Below, piece by piece: positions 1 through 11,144 of a stretch of DNA of 64,000 bases; positions within the stretch are counted from its first letter, which is position 1, and each line of letters begins with the position of its first letter. The notes under the pieces are model-generated. The model saw nothing but the letters and a program-made list of their open reading frames with translations, did no database searches and was not told the origin of the DNA. A program made the translations under genes and the position numbers. The DNA comes from Cervus elaphus (Eukaryota > Chordata > Mammalia > Artiodactyla > Cervidae), in NCBI RefSeq assembly GCF_910594005.1, contig NC_057815.1:81577552-81641551 (forward strand), in the 5' to 3' direction.

Positions 1-644
1 TATTATGCAAATTCATGTGGTCCTGGGAAAAGATTTTCAGGATACATTGAGTGTGTTCTATCTCGTGTTATATATGTAAATTGTGTTAATGACCAATATT
101 TAATAAGATGTACCAGTGTACAGAGTGTAAAATATTGTACTTGTAGTATTCTGAGCCACTGAAGTTGGTTGGGACAGGTTTAATGAGGTTATAAAGGAAA
201 TGGTTTGATGCAACTCACATACCTCTATTTCAGTTTTGGGCTCCTGTCAGGTAACATTCTTTTCCCAAAGTATTTTAACCTGTTAGCTCTGTGATACTTG
301 TTAAGAGAGCACAGGTGGCCTCACTGGAGAAGAATTCACTGAAGAGAGGCCTTTACAGTGTCCACATTAAGAAGCAGATTTACACCATTAAATAGCCATT
401 AAAAGCATCTTAAAGATTCAGTGATCAGAAGCTTTACTTTGTGTCAACATAAAAATGAAGTCTAAGTCACAGCAAGAAAGGACTGAACAAATATGCTTCC
501 ATCTCAGTCAGGCCACATGAGGCAAAAATAATATTACAAAAAAAATATTTAGTATCCAGAGAGGACCACAGTTATCACCAGACAGTTGAAAAATAAAGCA
601 GAAAGAAATAGCAGAATTGATAAGAAATTTGTATAGGTAATTAT
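1..644. other. Unique AT-rich intergenic DNA
   Basis: No repeat family or reading frame is recognisable here. The only local features are short A-runs around 536-546. I see no promoter, splice-site-bounded frame or RNA gene. Confidence 0.5.
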
Positions 645-1962
645 CAGTTCAGTTCAATTCAATTCAATGGCTCAGTCATGTCTGACTCTTTGGAACCCCA
701 TGGACTTCAGCACACCTGGCCTCCCTGTCCATCACCAACTCCCGCAGTTTACTCAAACTCATTGAGTCGGTGATGACATCCAACCATCTTATCCCCTGTA
801 GTCCCCTTCCTCCACCTTCAATTTTCACAGCATAAGGGTCTTTTCAAATGAGTCAGTTCTTTGCATCAGGTGGCCGAAGTATTGGAGTTTCAGCTTCAGC
901 ATTAGTCCTTCCAATAAATATTCAGGACTGATATCCTTTAGGATGGACTGTTTGGATTTCCTTGCAGTCCAAGGGACTTTCAAGAGTCTTCTCCAACACC
1001 ACAGTTCAAAAGCATCAATTCTTTGGCGCTCAGCTTTCTTTATAGTCTAACTCTCACATCCATACATGACTACTGGAAAAACTATAGCTTTGACTAGACG
1101 GGTCTTTGTTGGCAAAGTAATGTCTCTGCTTTTTAATATGTTGTCTAGGTTGGTCATAGCTTTTCTTCCAAGGAGCAAGCGTCTTTTAATTTCATGGCTG
1201 CAGTCACCATCTGCAGTGATTTTAGAGCCCTTGAAAATAAAGTCTCTCACTCTTTCCATTGTTCCCCATCTATTTGCCATGAAGTGATGGGACCAGATGC
1301 CATAATCTTAGTTTTCTGAACATTGAGTTTTAAGCCAGCTTTCACTCTCCTCTTTCACTTTCATCAAGAGGGTCTTTAGTTCTTCTTCCCTTTCTGCCAT
1401 AAGGGTGGTGTCATCTGCATATCTGAGGTTATTGATATTTCTCCCTGCAATCTTGATGCCAGCCTGTGCTTCATCCAGTCCAGCGTTTCTCATGATGTAC
1501 TCTGCATATAAGTTAAATAAGCAGGGTGACAACATACAGTCTTGATTTACTCCTTTCCCAATTTAAAACCAGTCTGTTGTTCCATGTCCAGTTCTAACTG
1601 TTGCTTCTTGTCCTGCGTAGAGATTTCTCAGGAGGCAGGTCAGGTGGTCTGGTTTTCCCATCTCTTTCAGAATTTCCCACAGTTTGTTGTGATCCACACA
1701 GTCAACAGCTTTGGCGTAGTCAATAAAGCAGAAGTAGATGTTTTTCTGGAACTCTCTTGCTTTTTCAATGATCCAACAGGTGTTGCAATTTGATCTCTGA
1801 TTCCTCTGCCTTTTCTAAACCCAGCTTGAACATCTGTAAGTTCACAGTTCACGAATTGCTGAAGCCTGGCTTGGAGAATTTTGAGCATTGCTTTTCTAGC
1901 ATGTGAGCTGAGTGTAATTATGCAATAGTTTGAGCATTCTTTGGCATTGCCTTTCCTTGGGA
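645..1962 (-). mobile_element. BovB (RTE) LINE, 5'-truncated 3' portion
   Basis: On the plus strand it opens with the reverse complement of the BovB tail, a ttcagttcagttcaa run followed by ctcagtcatgtctgactc, and then runs back through the reverse-transcriptase region. Minus-strand frames at 1308-1535 and 1047-1280 encode an RT palm with an intact YADD box (NNLRYADDTTLMAE) and the downstream GSKITADGDC and VMYGCES blocks. A further frame at 1667-1888 gives VQAGFRKGRG. The frames are separated by shifts and stops, so it is dead. The 5' break lies near 1962, where similarity to the BovB motif containing NAKECSNYR ends. No clear TSD was seen. In RTE elements this region is the palm and thumb of the enzyme that primes cDNA synthesis at the nicked target. 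Confidence 0.93.
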
Positions 1963-2997
1963 GGGATAATCAAATGCATAATAAATTTATTGTTTATCAA
2001 ATTTATGAAAGTTTAACCATGCATCCTATGTATTATCTCACACATAAATATTTGGAGTAGATGGTCCCCACTTTCTTATAAGAATTCAGATTCTGGCGCT
2101 CATGTAAATGGATAAGGGGAACCACTTCCAGAATCCTGGCTCTTCACCACTTTATACCATTAGTTGGAAGTATTGAATGAACACGGATTTGTGCTAAATG
2201 TGGGCATCTTTTCCACAACCCCTTGTAGTTAAGACTCTACAAGAGAGACAAAACTAACTAAAAGGTTTAATATAACTAAGAAAGAGGAAAAAAGCCAACT
2301 AGTCTCTATAGAGATCCCAACTAGAACACTTGATCTTTTGCTCTATAAACTAAGACAGATAAGGTAATTAGCAAAACATACATAAAAATACAAGATTAGT
2401 GGTAAAAAAGCACATGTTTTCACTTATCACATGGTTTTATTTGACTGATAACTGATATGCAATAATGGAAATACAAAATATTAGGTTAAGGACTAGCATT
2501 CAGAGTTTAGGTATGTTTTGTAACTGGGAATAATCCTTATGTTGATGGTAATCTTATACTTTTATGGTCCATATGATGTTGGAAAAAAATTGCTAAAGGT
2601 TTTGAAATGGGGTGAAAGATTACTAGGTGTTTCATCTAGTATTTCAGGTTATCTGCATATTTTACTATATTTGTGCTATTTTAAAACTCTCCAGACTTAC
2701 AGAAAATTGATAGTAATACCAATGTTTATTTTTCATAGAAATGCAAATGAATGTGTCCAATTAAGGTATGATGGGTTTCCCGAAGCCAGTTTTATATCCA
2801 TAACCAATTTATTTCAGCATTCCTGATTTCCCAAGTATTTGTGGTTACTCTGAATTCCCCTTTGAACTGATATCTAACTAGCTAAAGATTTAAGTAAAAG
2901 ATTTGACATGTATTCAGTTGATATTGATGAGAGTCATGATTTACCCTTTTTAAAAATATATATATCCATTAACAGATAGTTTTTAAGATCTTTATGA
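1963..2997. other. Unique AT-rich DNA, includes copy A of a local duplication
   Basis: No gene was recognised. The 95-codon frame at 2539-2826 has no family resemblance and looks like chance. The segment about 2775-2955 resembles 3379-3598 and is described as a repeat pair below. Confidence 0.45.
2775..2955. repeat. Local diverged duplicate, copy A (pairs with 3379-3598)
   Basis: Both copies share, in the same order, a block around gaattc.cctttgaact, a ttgacatgt block, and a block around atgagagtc.tgattt followed by accctttt or accttttac. By eye they are perhaps 65-75% similar, with length differences. The two copies flank the 3' end of the L2 relic. They may be two copies of an old interspersed repeat I do not recognise rather than a tandem event. 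Confidence 0.4.
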
Positions 2998-3378
2998 AAT
3001 ATATGCATTCCCTCAACCTTCAACAAATTATGAGCAATCCCTCTCTGCCAGGAACTTTTAAAATTGTTTGCTCTTATGGAGATCACTTTCTAAAGGAATG
3101 ACAGACAATAGAAGTGTGAATGTATACCATACTGTATACCATGTATACAATATTTTCAGGGAGTGATAAGTTCAGTAAGAAAAAGTAAGGGAATATAGGA
3201 AGATGGTAAGTGTCAGTAAACATTAACGACTTTGAAGTGGAAAAATAATTACTGAGTTTCCGGTCCAGTGTACTCTTCCAAGGAATCTCTTCCCTTCATC
3301 GCCTTTGAGCTGATTTACAACTCTAAAATGGAGAAAACTGGTAATAATAAAAATTGAATTCATAAAATTTCAAGTAGA

Positions 3379-3598
3379 ATGTTTCCCTGTGGCTAGACTG
3401 ATTTGACATCTGTTTATAAATTCACTTCAGAATCCCTTATTGCCTAAATGTGTGTATGAGTCTTTGAATTCTCCTTTGAACTACTTGTAAAATGTTACTA
3501 GTTTTCCTCTTCGTTAATGAACTATATATAGCTTTTGACATGTTATTGTTGCAGAGGTTCTATTTCTATGAGAGTCTTGATTTTACCTTTTACAAAAG
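3379..3598. repeat. Local diverged duplicate, copy A'
   Basis: This is the second member of the pair with 2775-2955. It sits inside the L2 relic, replacing the expected L2 3' UTR sequence. A chance 79-codon frame (3492-3731) overlaps it and is not considered coding. Confidence 0.4.
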
Positions 3599-4165
3599 GT
3601 TCTTGGAGGGAGGAAAGCATGAATTGAGGACAGAGCTGAGAGGATTTGAAAGACATGGGTGTGGACTCTGTGAATTTCTAGGGAAAGAACATTCAAGGAA
3701 GAGGGTAAAATTTGGAAAGACTTTAAAATAGGAAAAGTTAAGTAGATTTGAGGAAGCATCAAGAAAGAGAGTCAGTTTGAAGCGAGGTAAGTGAAAAAAA
3801 AAAAAAAACAAAAAACAACACATTGTAGGAAGTGAGTTTGGAGCAGGAAGCAGCAGGTAGACCAAGTCAGCCATGGTGTGCCAATATGAAGAATTGACAT
3901 TTTCTAAGTGTGATAGAGAGGATGAATCAAGGGAGGGATTAGATGCTGCTTGCTTTTGAAAACAATTACTGAGGATGCTGTGCTGAAAATAGTTTTCTGA
4001 TAAGAATAGTGGAGGAAGAAAGACCACTAAGGAGATTTTGTATTTCACAAACATTATGACTACATCTTAGTTTTGGGTAGTAACAGGTGGAAAGAAGTAG
4101 TCTGATGTATAGTATATTTTGAAATAAGATCCAACAATACAAACCTTGTATTGTATATCATAAAA

Positions 4166-4603
4166 TAAATATACTTTATTATGCTTTGCTTTATTACTTT
4201 TTTTTTTAAACAAATTGAAGGTTGGTGACAGCCCTGTATTGAGCAAGTATACTGGTATCATTTCCCAACATTTGCTTACTTTGTGTCATATTTTGGTGAT
4301 TCTCAGTCTTTCTAATTTTCCTTGTTATGTTATTTGCTATGATGTTCTTATTATGATGTTATTATTATGACTCGCTGAAGGCCCAGATGATGGTGAGCTT
4401 TTTCCAGCTAAAGCTTTTCTTAAAGTATGCCCACTGCTTTTCAGACATGGTGCTGTTGAACACTTAATAAACTACAATATAGTATAAATATAACTTTTCT
4501 ATGCATTGGAAAACAAAAAAAAATTGTGTGACTCACTTTATTATGATATTGTCTTTATTGTCATGGTCTGGAACCAAACCCACAATATCTCTAAAGTAAG
4601 CTC
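4166..4603 (+). mobile_element. Tigger1-like (pogo/Tc1-mariner) internally deleted DNA transposon
   Basis: Both ends of a Tigger1-type element are recognisable. The left end reads atactttattatgctttgc, then caaattgaaggttggtgaca. The right end reads cacaatatctctaaag and is preceded by tgtgactcactttattatg and tggtctggaaccaaaccc. The roughly 2.4-kb full element would contain a transposase gene, but only about 440 bp remains and no transposase sequence is visible. This is therefore a non-autonomous MITE-like derivative. It is nested in the L2 relic. Confidence 0.8.
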
Positions 4604-5620
4604 ACTTTAATACATTGGGTGTGACATGAGAAGGAAAGCATACCTGCAACATTGATTCCTAAATAGTTAGACTGAGGAACTAGGTGAATGATGGTGATAT
4701 TTATTGAGTAATAGAAGACTGGTGAAGAACAAAAAAAGCTTGAAGGTGTCTACAAGAGTTTTTCTGGCTGTGTTCAACTTGGGATGTATATCAGGGCTTC
4801 CAAAAGTAGATTATCCAAGTCTGGAACCCTCAGCAATGTTATCCAGGTTGGAGGAAAATAGGTGTAATAATCAATAGCATATATGAGAAGCATAAAACCA
4901 TGGGAATGAAAGAGATGACTCAGGCAGTGAATAGAGAGAGTGAAGAGGAAGGAATGCAGTAGTAGTCTTGCTGCAACTTAGTGTTGATAATTCAGAAAAG
5001 ATACTGAAAAGCTGACAGTGAAGTAGGAAGACAGATAGGAGAATGCAGTGTCTAGAATGCCAAGTGAAGTAGTTATTTCTAGAAGAAGGGAAGAATTCAT
5101 TCTGTCAGCACTCATGAGAAGTCCAAAAATATTGACAAGATGAAAACTTGGCTAGAATGTCAAGAGATCCTCCTCCTCCCACCTTAGTGAAGTTTTATGG
5201 GGATGAAAGCATAACGTGATTGACTATAGAGGGCGGTTGGTCAGGGATTGTAGACAACGTTTACCAAGGGTTTTGCTATGAAGTGAACTAGATAAAGAGA
5301 TAGGAGCTAGAGATGGGGTGTGGGAATTAACGGCATGTTCCTCTTTTAGATGAAAAATATTGTAGCAGTGTTTATATGGTAATAAGAATATTCCAGTAAA
5401 AGTGGATGAATTGATGATGTGGGAGGAACAGGAAAAAAACTGAACAGTACTCTAGAGAAATAGGAGATGATGCTTTGAGAGTGAGTGCTTAAAACTGAGA
5501 TTTTTCTGAGTAAGAGTGCTGTCTTTCATGGGAATAGGTGGTTGATGAATGATGGAGGTAAATATTGTTAGAAGTGATGAACCAAAGGAGCTGAACAACT
5601 AGTGTTGGGTGGGTGGTACA

Positions 5621-6751
5621 TTTGGAATCATTAGTCACTAAAGTCACAATAAAAATTGTACTGGAGAGAGAGAAATAGTGAGCTGAATAATAAAATTACC
5701 AAGAAAGGAGTGGGGGTGATTTGGAGGTCACTAGATAACCACAAAAGTCTTGGGTGTCTCAGTGGTATTATGTCAATTATGCCTTTTCTGAAAGAAATGA
5801 TATTTTGAGCACATGACACTTTGAAAAACAAGGAAGACACTTATTTCAACCTCTGGTTGCTTAGTAGGAAAAATGTGAGGATAATTCACGTGGGAGGGGT
5901 TTACTGCTGGGTTTCATATTGAACAAGATGGTGAAGGGAACACTCAGAGAAAGTTTGGGATTATAATCCACTTCACTAGTGATGGCCCGTGGGCACTGGC
6001 GCGGTCACAGCAGAAGGGTTTGAAATGAGGAGAGTGGGGTTCCACATGTATTTAGTCTAGTGGCTAGGTTCTAGAACGACTTGGTTGATAAGGGGCAGTT
6101 ATTGGGAGAGTGAATTGAATGCCTGCTTTCTTTCATGCTTGTTATTTCAGTGTGATTCCTAATAGTGCTTCCTTGCACTTGCCAAAGTATCCTGATTTGG
6201 AAGCTCAATTATAAGATCACTCTACTTACAAATGAGCGAGGTTATTAATAAATAGGTATAAAAAACAGATGGGACTTGTGCTGAGTATTTGGTTAGAAAT
6301 GAGCTGGCAACCAGCTCTAATTATAGATTCCTTTTTTTATAATTAGCTTTGTAAATGACTGATTTGTAATGGTTAAGCTGGCAGTGCCAACGCCAAGGAA
6401 GGGGTAGTCCCAGCCAGAGCATGTATAGTACTGGGGTGTCCCTTATGTGCTGCTGTAGGGAGTGTGGATGTGTTTGGTTTTAGCAAGTGTGGTAGTATTA
6501 ACTAGGATTTAATGAAAATTGGATGATTGAGTTAATCTTAGCTTTAAAAATGATTCATCTTTGAGAGTCATTTGTTTGAAGTGTTTTCTTGTAGAGCCTT
6601 CTACTTTATAAATGGAGATTACAATGGTTTTGAGGTGAGACGTAGATGGACCTCCCCAGGCCCACCAAGGAAAGCATTCGAGTTCCCTCCTTGTGGATAG
6701 TAACTCCAGAATATCAGTAGCAGGACAGTCTAGAGAAGAGGCTGAGTGCTA
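5621..6751. other. Mostly unrecognised DNA; possible decayed L2 5' part and a candidate conserved non-coding patch
   Basis: 5621-6050 is purine-rich and may be further decayed L2 antisense. At 6290-6420 there is a non-repetitive AT-rich patch with two small inverted repeats: a perfect 7-bp gagctgg/ccagctc hairpin at about 6301-6317, and paired taattat/ataatta motifs. No gene is visible. Confidence 0.35.
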
Positions 6752-6802
6752 CCCAGATGTATTGCAGGCAGATTCTTTAACAAGTGAGCTACAAGGGAAG
6801 CT
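6752..6802 (-). mobile_element. Bov-tA SINE, tRNA-head fragment
   Basis: The plus strand reads tattgcaggcagattctttaa...gagctacaagggaagc, the reverse complement of the tRNA-Glu-derived Bov-tA head. Only about 50 bp remains. It abuts the LTR that follows. Confidence 0.65.
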
Positions 6803-6803
6803 C

Positions 6804-7323
6804 CAGATGAAAGATAAGAGACCACATATTTCTCATCCTTGAAGTCAAGGAAATCTTCCCAACTAGAAAGCTCACTGGTGGTAAAAAGTCTATCCATAGG
6901 CCTCTTGGGTGAAATCCATTTTTGTTAAGAGATGTACATGGACACATGGGAGGATCCTGAGATATCTCAAATATAGACTCAGAACCAGGCATGTCAAAAT
7001 GATTGGCCAAAGGAAATCAGGGAGAAATGCCCCATATAACTGATATAAACTACCTCGAGGGTGCAGCTTCTCTGAGTCCACCCCTGTGTCCTTTCATACA
7101 TACTATACACCTTTTCCACCTACTAATAAACACTTTACTTGTTTCACTGCTTTCCAGCTTTGTGGAAATTCATTTCTGCAAAACCCAAGGGCCAAGGCTT
7201 TGTCACAGACCACTGGTCTAGTGGCTAGGATTCAGCTTTCTCACTGCCATGACCTGACCTCAATCTCTGACCAGGAACCAAAGTCCTGCTTCAAACCACT
7301 GCAGACCAAGGCCACCTGAGATC
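6804..7323 (+). mobile_element. Ruminant endogenous retrovirus LTR
   Basis: This is an LTR-like block with a recognisable ruminant ERV signature. U3 contains gaccacatatttctcatcc and ataggcctcttgggtgaaatcc. A TATA-like catataac motif lies near 7033, and an AATAAA polyadenylation signal lies at about 7126. A long U5 ends in ...ccacctgagatca at 7323. It shares short U3 and U5 blocks with the LTR at 30,828-31,937 (cacatattt..catcctt; ctggtggctagaatt or tctagtggctaggatt), so the two may be related families. No internal retroviral gene sequence follows, so it is probably a solo LTR. Neither end has a proven TSD. Confidence 0.7.
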
Positions 7324-7360
7324 AATTTGAGTAGTGTTTTCCAGATTTCATGTCTACCTG

Positions 7361-7881
7361 TGTTGTGCGTTCCAGGAAACAAACTCACTCAGAAGGACAA
7401 TGCAGATAGTGGGGTGCAGTTTATTACACACACCGGCGGGCCCAAGGCAGTCTCCTCTTAGCCAAGAACCCCGAGCAGTTTTTGTGAAAACCTTATATAC
7501 CCTAAGTGTACAGGCACAAACCCGCCTCCCCAAATTCCCTGAAACTAGTCTGAACAAAGGAAAAAGAAAGATACAATCAAAGTTAACCTGTGATTCATAT
7601 GCCTTAAGCCTAGGTAGTTCACAGTGGACAATTATCAATAGGCCTGTGGTCATACCCCAATAAGCATAATAAAATGTATGATTCTATTCGGTTACACAGA
7701 TAATGAGAGTATTCTTTTAGGCGATGGAGAGCCCTGGGTCTCTTCCTTCCGGGGGCCTGGTTTTCCAGTTGGTATGTCTTTTCCATAGATACTGGGCATA
7801 GAGCTCAAAGTCCACAGTCCAGCCCAAAATGGAGTCCTGCTTTCAAGATAGAGCCTCTTCTGTTTCCCCCTTCACCCAGCA
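7361..7881 (-). mobile_element. Solo endogenous retrovirus LTR, minus strand
   Basis: Read on the minus strand it begins tgctgggtgaaggggg at 7881 and ends in cgcacaaca at 7361, the TG...CA termini of an LTR. It contains a TATA box (gggtatataagg, about 7489-7500) and an AATAAA signal (about 7420-7425) followed by a short U5. The length of about 520 bp fits a complete LTR. There are no gag, pol or env remnants on either side, so recombination has left a solo LTR. It abuts the MaLR LTR that starts at 7882. I could not confirm an exact TSD. Confidence 0.8.
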
Positions 7882-8498
7882 CCTCAGAATATGATTATAT
7901 TTGAACCAAAGGTCTTTGCCTACTTGCCTAGTTAAGAAGAGTTTGTATTATTTTAGTGAACGTGAACATGTTAGTCACTGAGTTGTGTCTGATTCTACAG
8001 TCCATGTCTGACCCCATGGACTGTAACCTGCCCATGGAATTCTCCAGGCAAGAATATTGGAATGGGTAGCCATTCCCTACTCCAGGGGATCTTCTCAACG
8101 CAGGGATTCAACCTGGATCTCCTCCATTGCAGACAGATCCTTTACCATCTGAGCCAGCAGGGAAACCCTTATTATGTTAGGGTGGACCTTAAATCCATGA
8201 TGGAGTGTTTGTAAGAAAAAAGAGAGAGAGAATCAGAGGTGGAGACTTAGAGAGAAGACCTTGTGAAGAGGGAGGCAGAGGTTGATGTGATGCAGTTCTC
8301 GGAAGCTGCCAGAAGTTAGAAAGAAATTAGGCACGATTCTTCCTTAGAGCCTACAGAGGAGGCATGGCCTTGTAGAAGCTTTGATATTTCTACTTCTGGC
8401 CTCCAGAACTGTGAGAGAATAAATTTCTGCTGTTCTCAGCCACCTAGTCAGGGGTAATTTGCTATGGCAGACCTAGGAAGCTAGTACCTATACCATGA
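7882..8498 (+). mobile_element. MaLR (MLT1-like) LTR, split by a Bov-tA SINE
   Basis: It is recognisable as a mammalian MaLR LTR from agaatatgattatatttg...aaggtctttgcc before the SINE, and ttagggtggacc...gcctccagaactgtgagag and ataaatttctgctgttctcagccacc after it. The end reads atttgctatggcagacctag. It is an old ERVL-MaLR element shared across placental mammals. The Bov-tA at 7957-8169 divides it. Confidence 0.75.
7957..8169 (-). mobile_element. Bov-tA SINE, minus strand, with TSD
   Basis: The reverse complement of Bov-tA reads through ttgtgtctgattct...gaccccatggactgtaacc...ttctccaggcaagaatattgg...tttaccatctgagcc. It is flanked by an 11-bp TSD with one mismatch, tattattttag at 7946-7956 and tattatgttag at 8170-8180. 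Confidence 0.92.
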
Positions 8499-9091
8499 GC
8501 AACTTATTTTTTCACTAAAATTCTTTGAATCCCGGTTCATTTTAAAGCATCTCTTTTATTGTGTCAGTGTGTCAGGGAGGAAAAAAAGAAAATTTCTAGA
8601 CCCTTTTCTAGGTTCTTATGGCTGGTTTAAGAATTGAAATTATATGAGACAGGTTAATAGAAAATCAAACAAATGGGTAATAACTCATATACATGAGAGA
8701 GACCCAGGAAGGCTGAGTAAGCCACCAAAGAGGCCAAAGCCCTCACCTTAAATACCATCTTCAGCTGAAGACAAAACAGGGCCTTTGGGTTGTGGTTTGG
8801 GGCTTAAACGGGGAGGAAGGTAATTTACTTGGAGATGGAAGAGTAAATGTGTTGTAAGCAAAAGGTTTGCAGTGCCCTCTGGGCACAATGAGACACAAAG
8901 GGGACTCTTTCCTAGGCCCTGCTAAATTGCCTAATCATACTCATTCAGTATTCTTTGCAGATATCTCTGGTGATAGCTCTATTAAGGAAATAAACCCTCT
9001 ATCTAAATTATTTTAGGCAGTTAAAGGGAAGGTCAAAACTTCTTCCTAAGAGTCTTTTTGGTCCTTGATTATCTTCAGCTCAAAATAATCC
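8499..9091. repeat. Possible old LTR/ERVL-type repeat of uncertain family
   Basis: Phrases such as catgagagagacccagg, aaataccatcttcagctga and cttcagctcaaaataatc feel like an interspersed mammalian LTR (possibly ERVL class), but I could not assign the family or ends. No gene was seen. Confidence 0.3.
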
Positions 9092-9103
9092 GCATACCAA
9101 AAA

Positions 9104-9229
9104 GTGAAAGTGAGGTCCCTCAGTAGTGTCCGACTCTTTGCGACCCCATGGACTGTAGCCTACCAGGCTCCTCCGTCCATGGGATTTTCCAGGCAAGTGT
9201 ACTGGAGTGGGTTGTCATTTCCTTCTCCA
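9104..9229 (-). mobile_element. Bov-A monomer SINE with 12-bp TSD
   Basis: This is a single Bov-A unit in reverse: gtgaaagtgaggtccctcag...gactctttgcgaccccatgg...ccattt-type end. Perfect TSD gcataccaaaaa flanks it at 9092-9103 and 9230-9241. Confidence 0.92.
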
Positions 9230-9241
9230 GCATACCAAAAA

Positions 9242-10543
9242 AGAATTTGCAAATAGCATGTTTTGCTCCCCTACCAAGATGAAAGGCAACAGTCTTATTT
9301 TCACATATTTAAAGAAATTTTTAATGAAGTTTCCTTATCACTTTGCTATCTTCAGGAAAATGATTTATGGTGTAGGCTTGGAATGTGGCTAGGTGAAATC
9401 AGTATATTAATTAGATTTTTTTTTCAGACACTCATTTAAAAATAAGACTTCAGGCCAGTAATTCTTATAGAATAGACAATAAATACTATGGGATTTTACC
9501 TAACTAAAAGCTAAATGCTAAAGAATTGGGAAATTTTGTTACTCCAAGCATCAAATTGAATTATAGTATTCATAAGCCAATAAGTTTTAAGGCTCCAATC
9601 CTAAATTAAAAGCCATTGCTTGGCACTGTTAAGTAAGGATAACAGAGAGGCTTTCTTTAATTATGAGAATATTTGCTTCTGAAAATCAGCGCATATGCAT
9701 GTATCAGGGGGTAAAGTTCTTGGGGCTATAATCAAGAAACTATATTCAAGAGCTAAGGCAATTTAGTATGTTGCGTGTCAATCAAATCAGGAAGAAACAT
9801 GGAAATGTAAAATATACCAATGCTCGAGGTGACATAATGTAATTGTCAGGAAAAATTAGATTCCTGATGTGTTTCAGTCCCTTTGGCATACAACCATGTG
9901 TGTCTGAATTCAAAAGATCTAACAAATTACTGAGGGTGGTAAGATTAAGCAAAATAGAAAAAGAATTAATGATATATGAAATGTCAGAAATTTCACCTTG
10001 CTAAAGGAGCAGCAATTTGGGGATTACGGTCAGAAGCATAAAAGAGCAAATTTGCCTCTATGGGGTGTCCCAGTGCTTCCTTAGGCAATGATTTATTGAT
10101 AGACTATTCACTTATTAATAGGAAGTACAGTGGAAATAATTCTCTTAAAGTTCTTTGAAAAATGTAACTATATTTTTTTTGCTTAAATTCACATTTTGAG
10201 CTTTTTAATGTGCAGCCATGAATATAAAACAAAAGGTGTGATAGTTAAGATTGTGATTTCTTATTAGGTAGTACATTTCTATAGCTAACCAAGTTTATTT
10301 ATGTGAAGATATATTTTATAAACTGATATTTCTTTAAGAGTTATAATTAAGTTTATGACAATTAGAAATACAAATGAGTAAACCTGATTTAATAAAAATG
10401 ACTACACTTTATTTTGGATTTTTAACAAAACCAAAATAAATATTACCTATCACTTCTACTGAAAACGTGTTGGATAGTAAACTATGGAGCACACTTAGAG
10501 GAAAAGTGATTTAAAGAAGGAGATGGAGAAATTGAAAACTGAT
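9242..10543. other. Unique AT-rich intergenic DNA
   Basis: No repeat family, gene or RNA was recognised. Reading frames are short and unremarkable. Confidence 0.5.
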
Positions 10544-10556
10544 AAGACTTATTATA

Positions 10557-10832
10557 ATGGAGAAGGAAATGGCACCCCACTCCAGTACTCTTGCCTGGAA
10601 AATCCCATGGACGGAGGAGCCTGGTAGGCTACAGTCCATGGGGTCACAGAGAGTTGGACACGACTGAGTGACTTCACTTTCACTTTTCACTTTCACGCAT
10701 TGGAGAAGGAAATAGCAACCCACTCCAGTGTTCTTGCCTGGAGAATCCCAGGGACAGGGGAACCTGGTGGGCTGCCGTCTATGGGGTCAACAGAGTCAGA
10801 CACAACTGAAGCGACTTAGCAGCAGCAGCAGC
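10557..10832 (+). mobile_element. Bov-A2 dimeric SINE with TSD
   Basis: Two Bov-A units lie in tandem, joined by the cttcactttcacttttcac linker, and the element ends in an AGC trinucleotide tail. A near-perfect TSD flanks it: aagacttattata at 10544-10556 and aagacttatcata at 10833-10845. The 70-codon minus-strand frame across it is SINE sequence, not a gene. Confidence 0.94.
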
Positions 10833-10845
10833 AAGACTTATCATA

Positions 10846-11140
10846 TGTTCTATATTCTCCGACTTTTCACATCTAACAATGAACTAGAATTTTAAGAAGT
10901 GTTCTCACATTGTTAAGAAAACCACCGCCATGGTTACATGTCTAGGCATCATTTCACACTCAGTTACAGATGCAAACTAATTGTGTTCTAAATTAGAAGA
11001 AAGTCCCTCAGTGTTTCCTCTTAGCATATGTTGACACGTTAAACAAACCACCTATTATTTTACAAATATTGACTCCCTCAGTAGTACTCAAAACTCTACA
11101 TTTTTTTTTTTCTATTTTCTATCTATAGTTTCCTTTACTT
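10846..11140. other. Unique DNA with a T-run
   Basis: Nothing was recognised apart from a poly-T run at about 11,101-11,112. Confidence 0.45.
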
Positions 11141-11144
11141 TTTA

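Larger units (their letters stand above)
2998..5620 (-). mobile_element. L2 (CR1-clade) LINE relic, minus strand
   Basis: The plus strand carries the reverse complement of an L2 element. The 3' terminus lies at about 2998-3240, in the gccaggaac...ttatggagatcac...aatgacagacaatag region. The 3' UTR and terminal ORF lie at about 3598-4130, with tttctaagtgtgatag...gaggatgaatcaagg. The reverse-transcriptase region lies at about 4640-5450. Near 4870-4882 the minus strand reads a decayed YADD box (approximately YAID). Copy A' of a local duplicate (3379-3598) and a Tigger1-like transposon (4166-4603) interrupt it. Weaker similarity may run on to about 6050. L2 is a mammal-wide LINE inactive since early mammal evolution, consistent with the heavy decay and lack of any open frame. 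Confidence 0.68.

Noticed and set aside
3590..4054. 154-codon minus-strand frame
   Set aside because: Lies across L2 antisense and simple A-run sequence with Phe/Pro runs; no known domain.
7354..7663. Two overlapping frames of about 100 codons on opposite strands
   Set aside because: Both lie in or across the solo LTR; not retroviral coding sequence and not a host gene.
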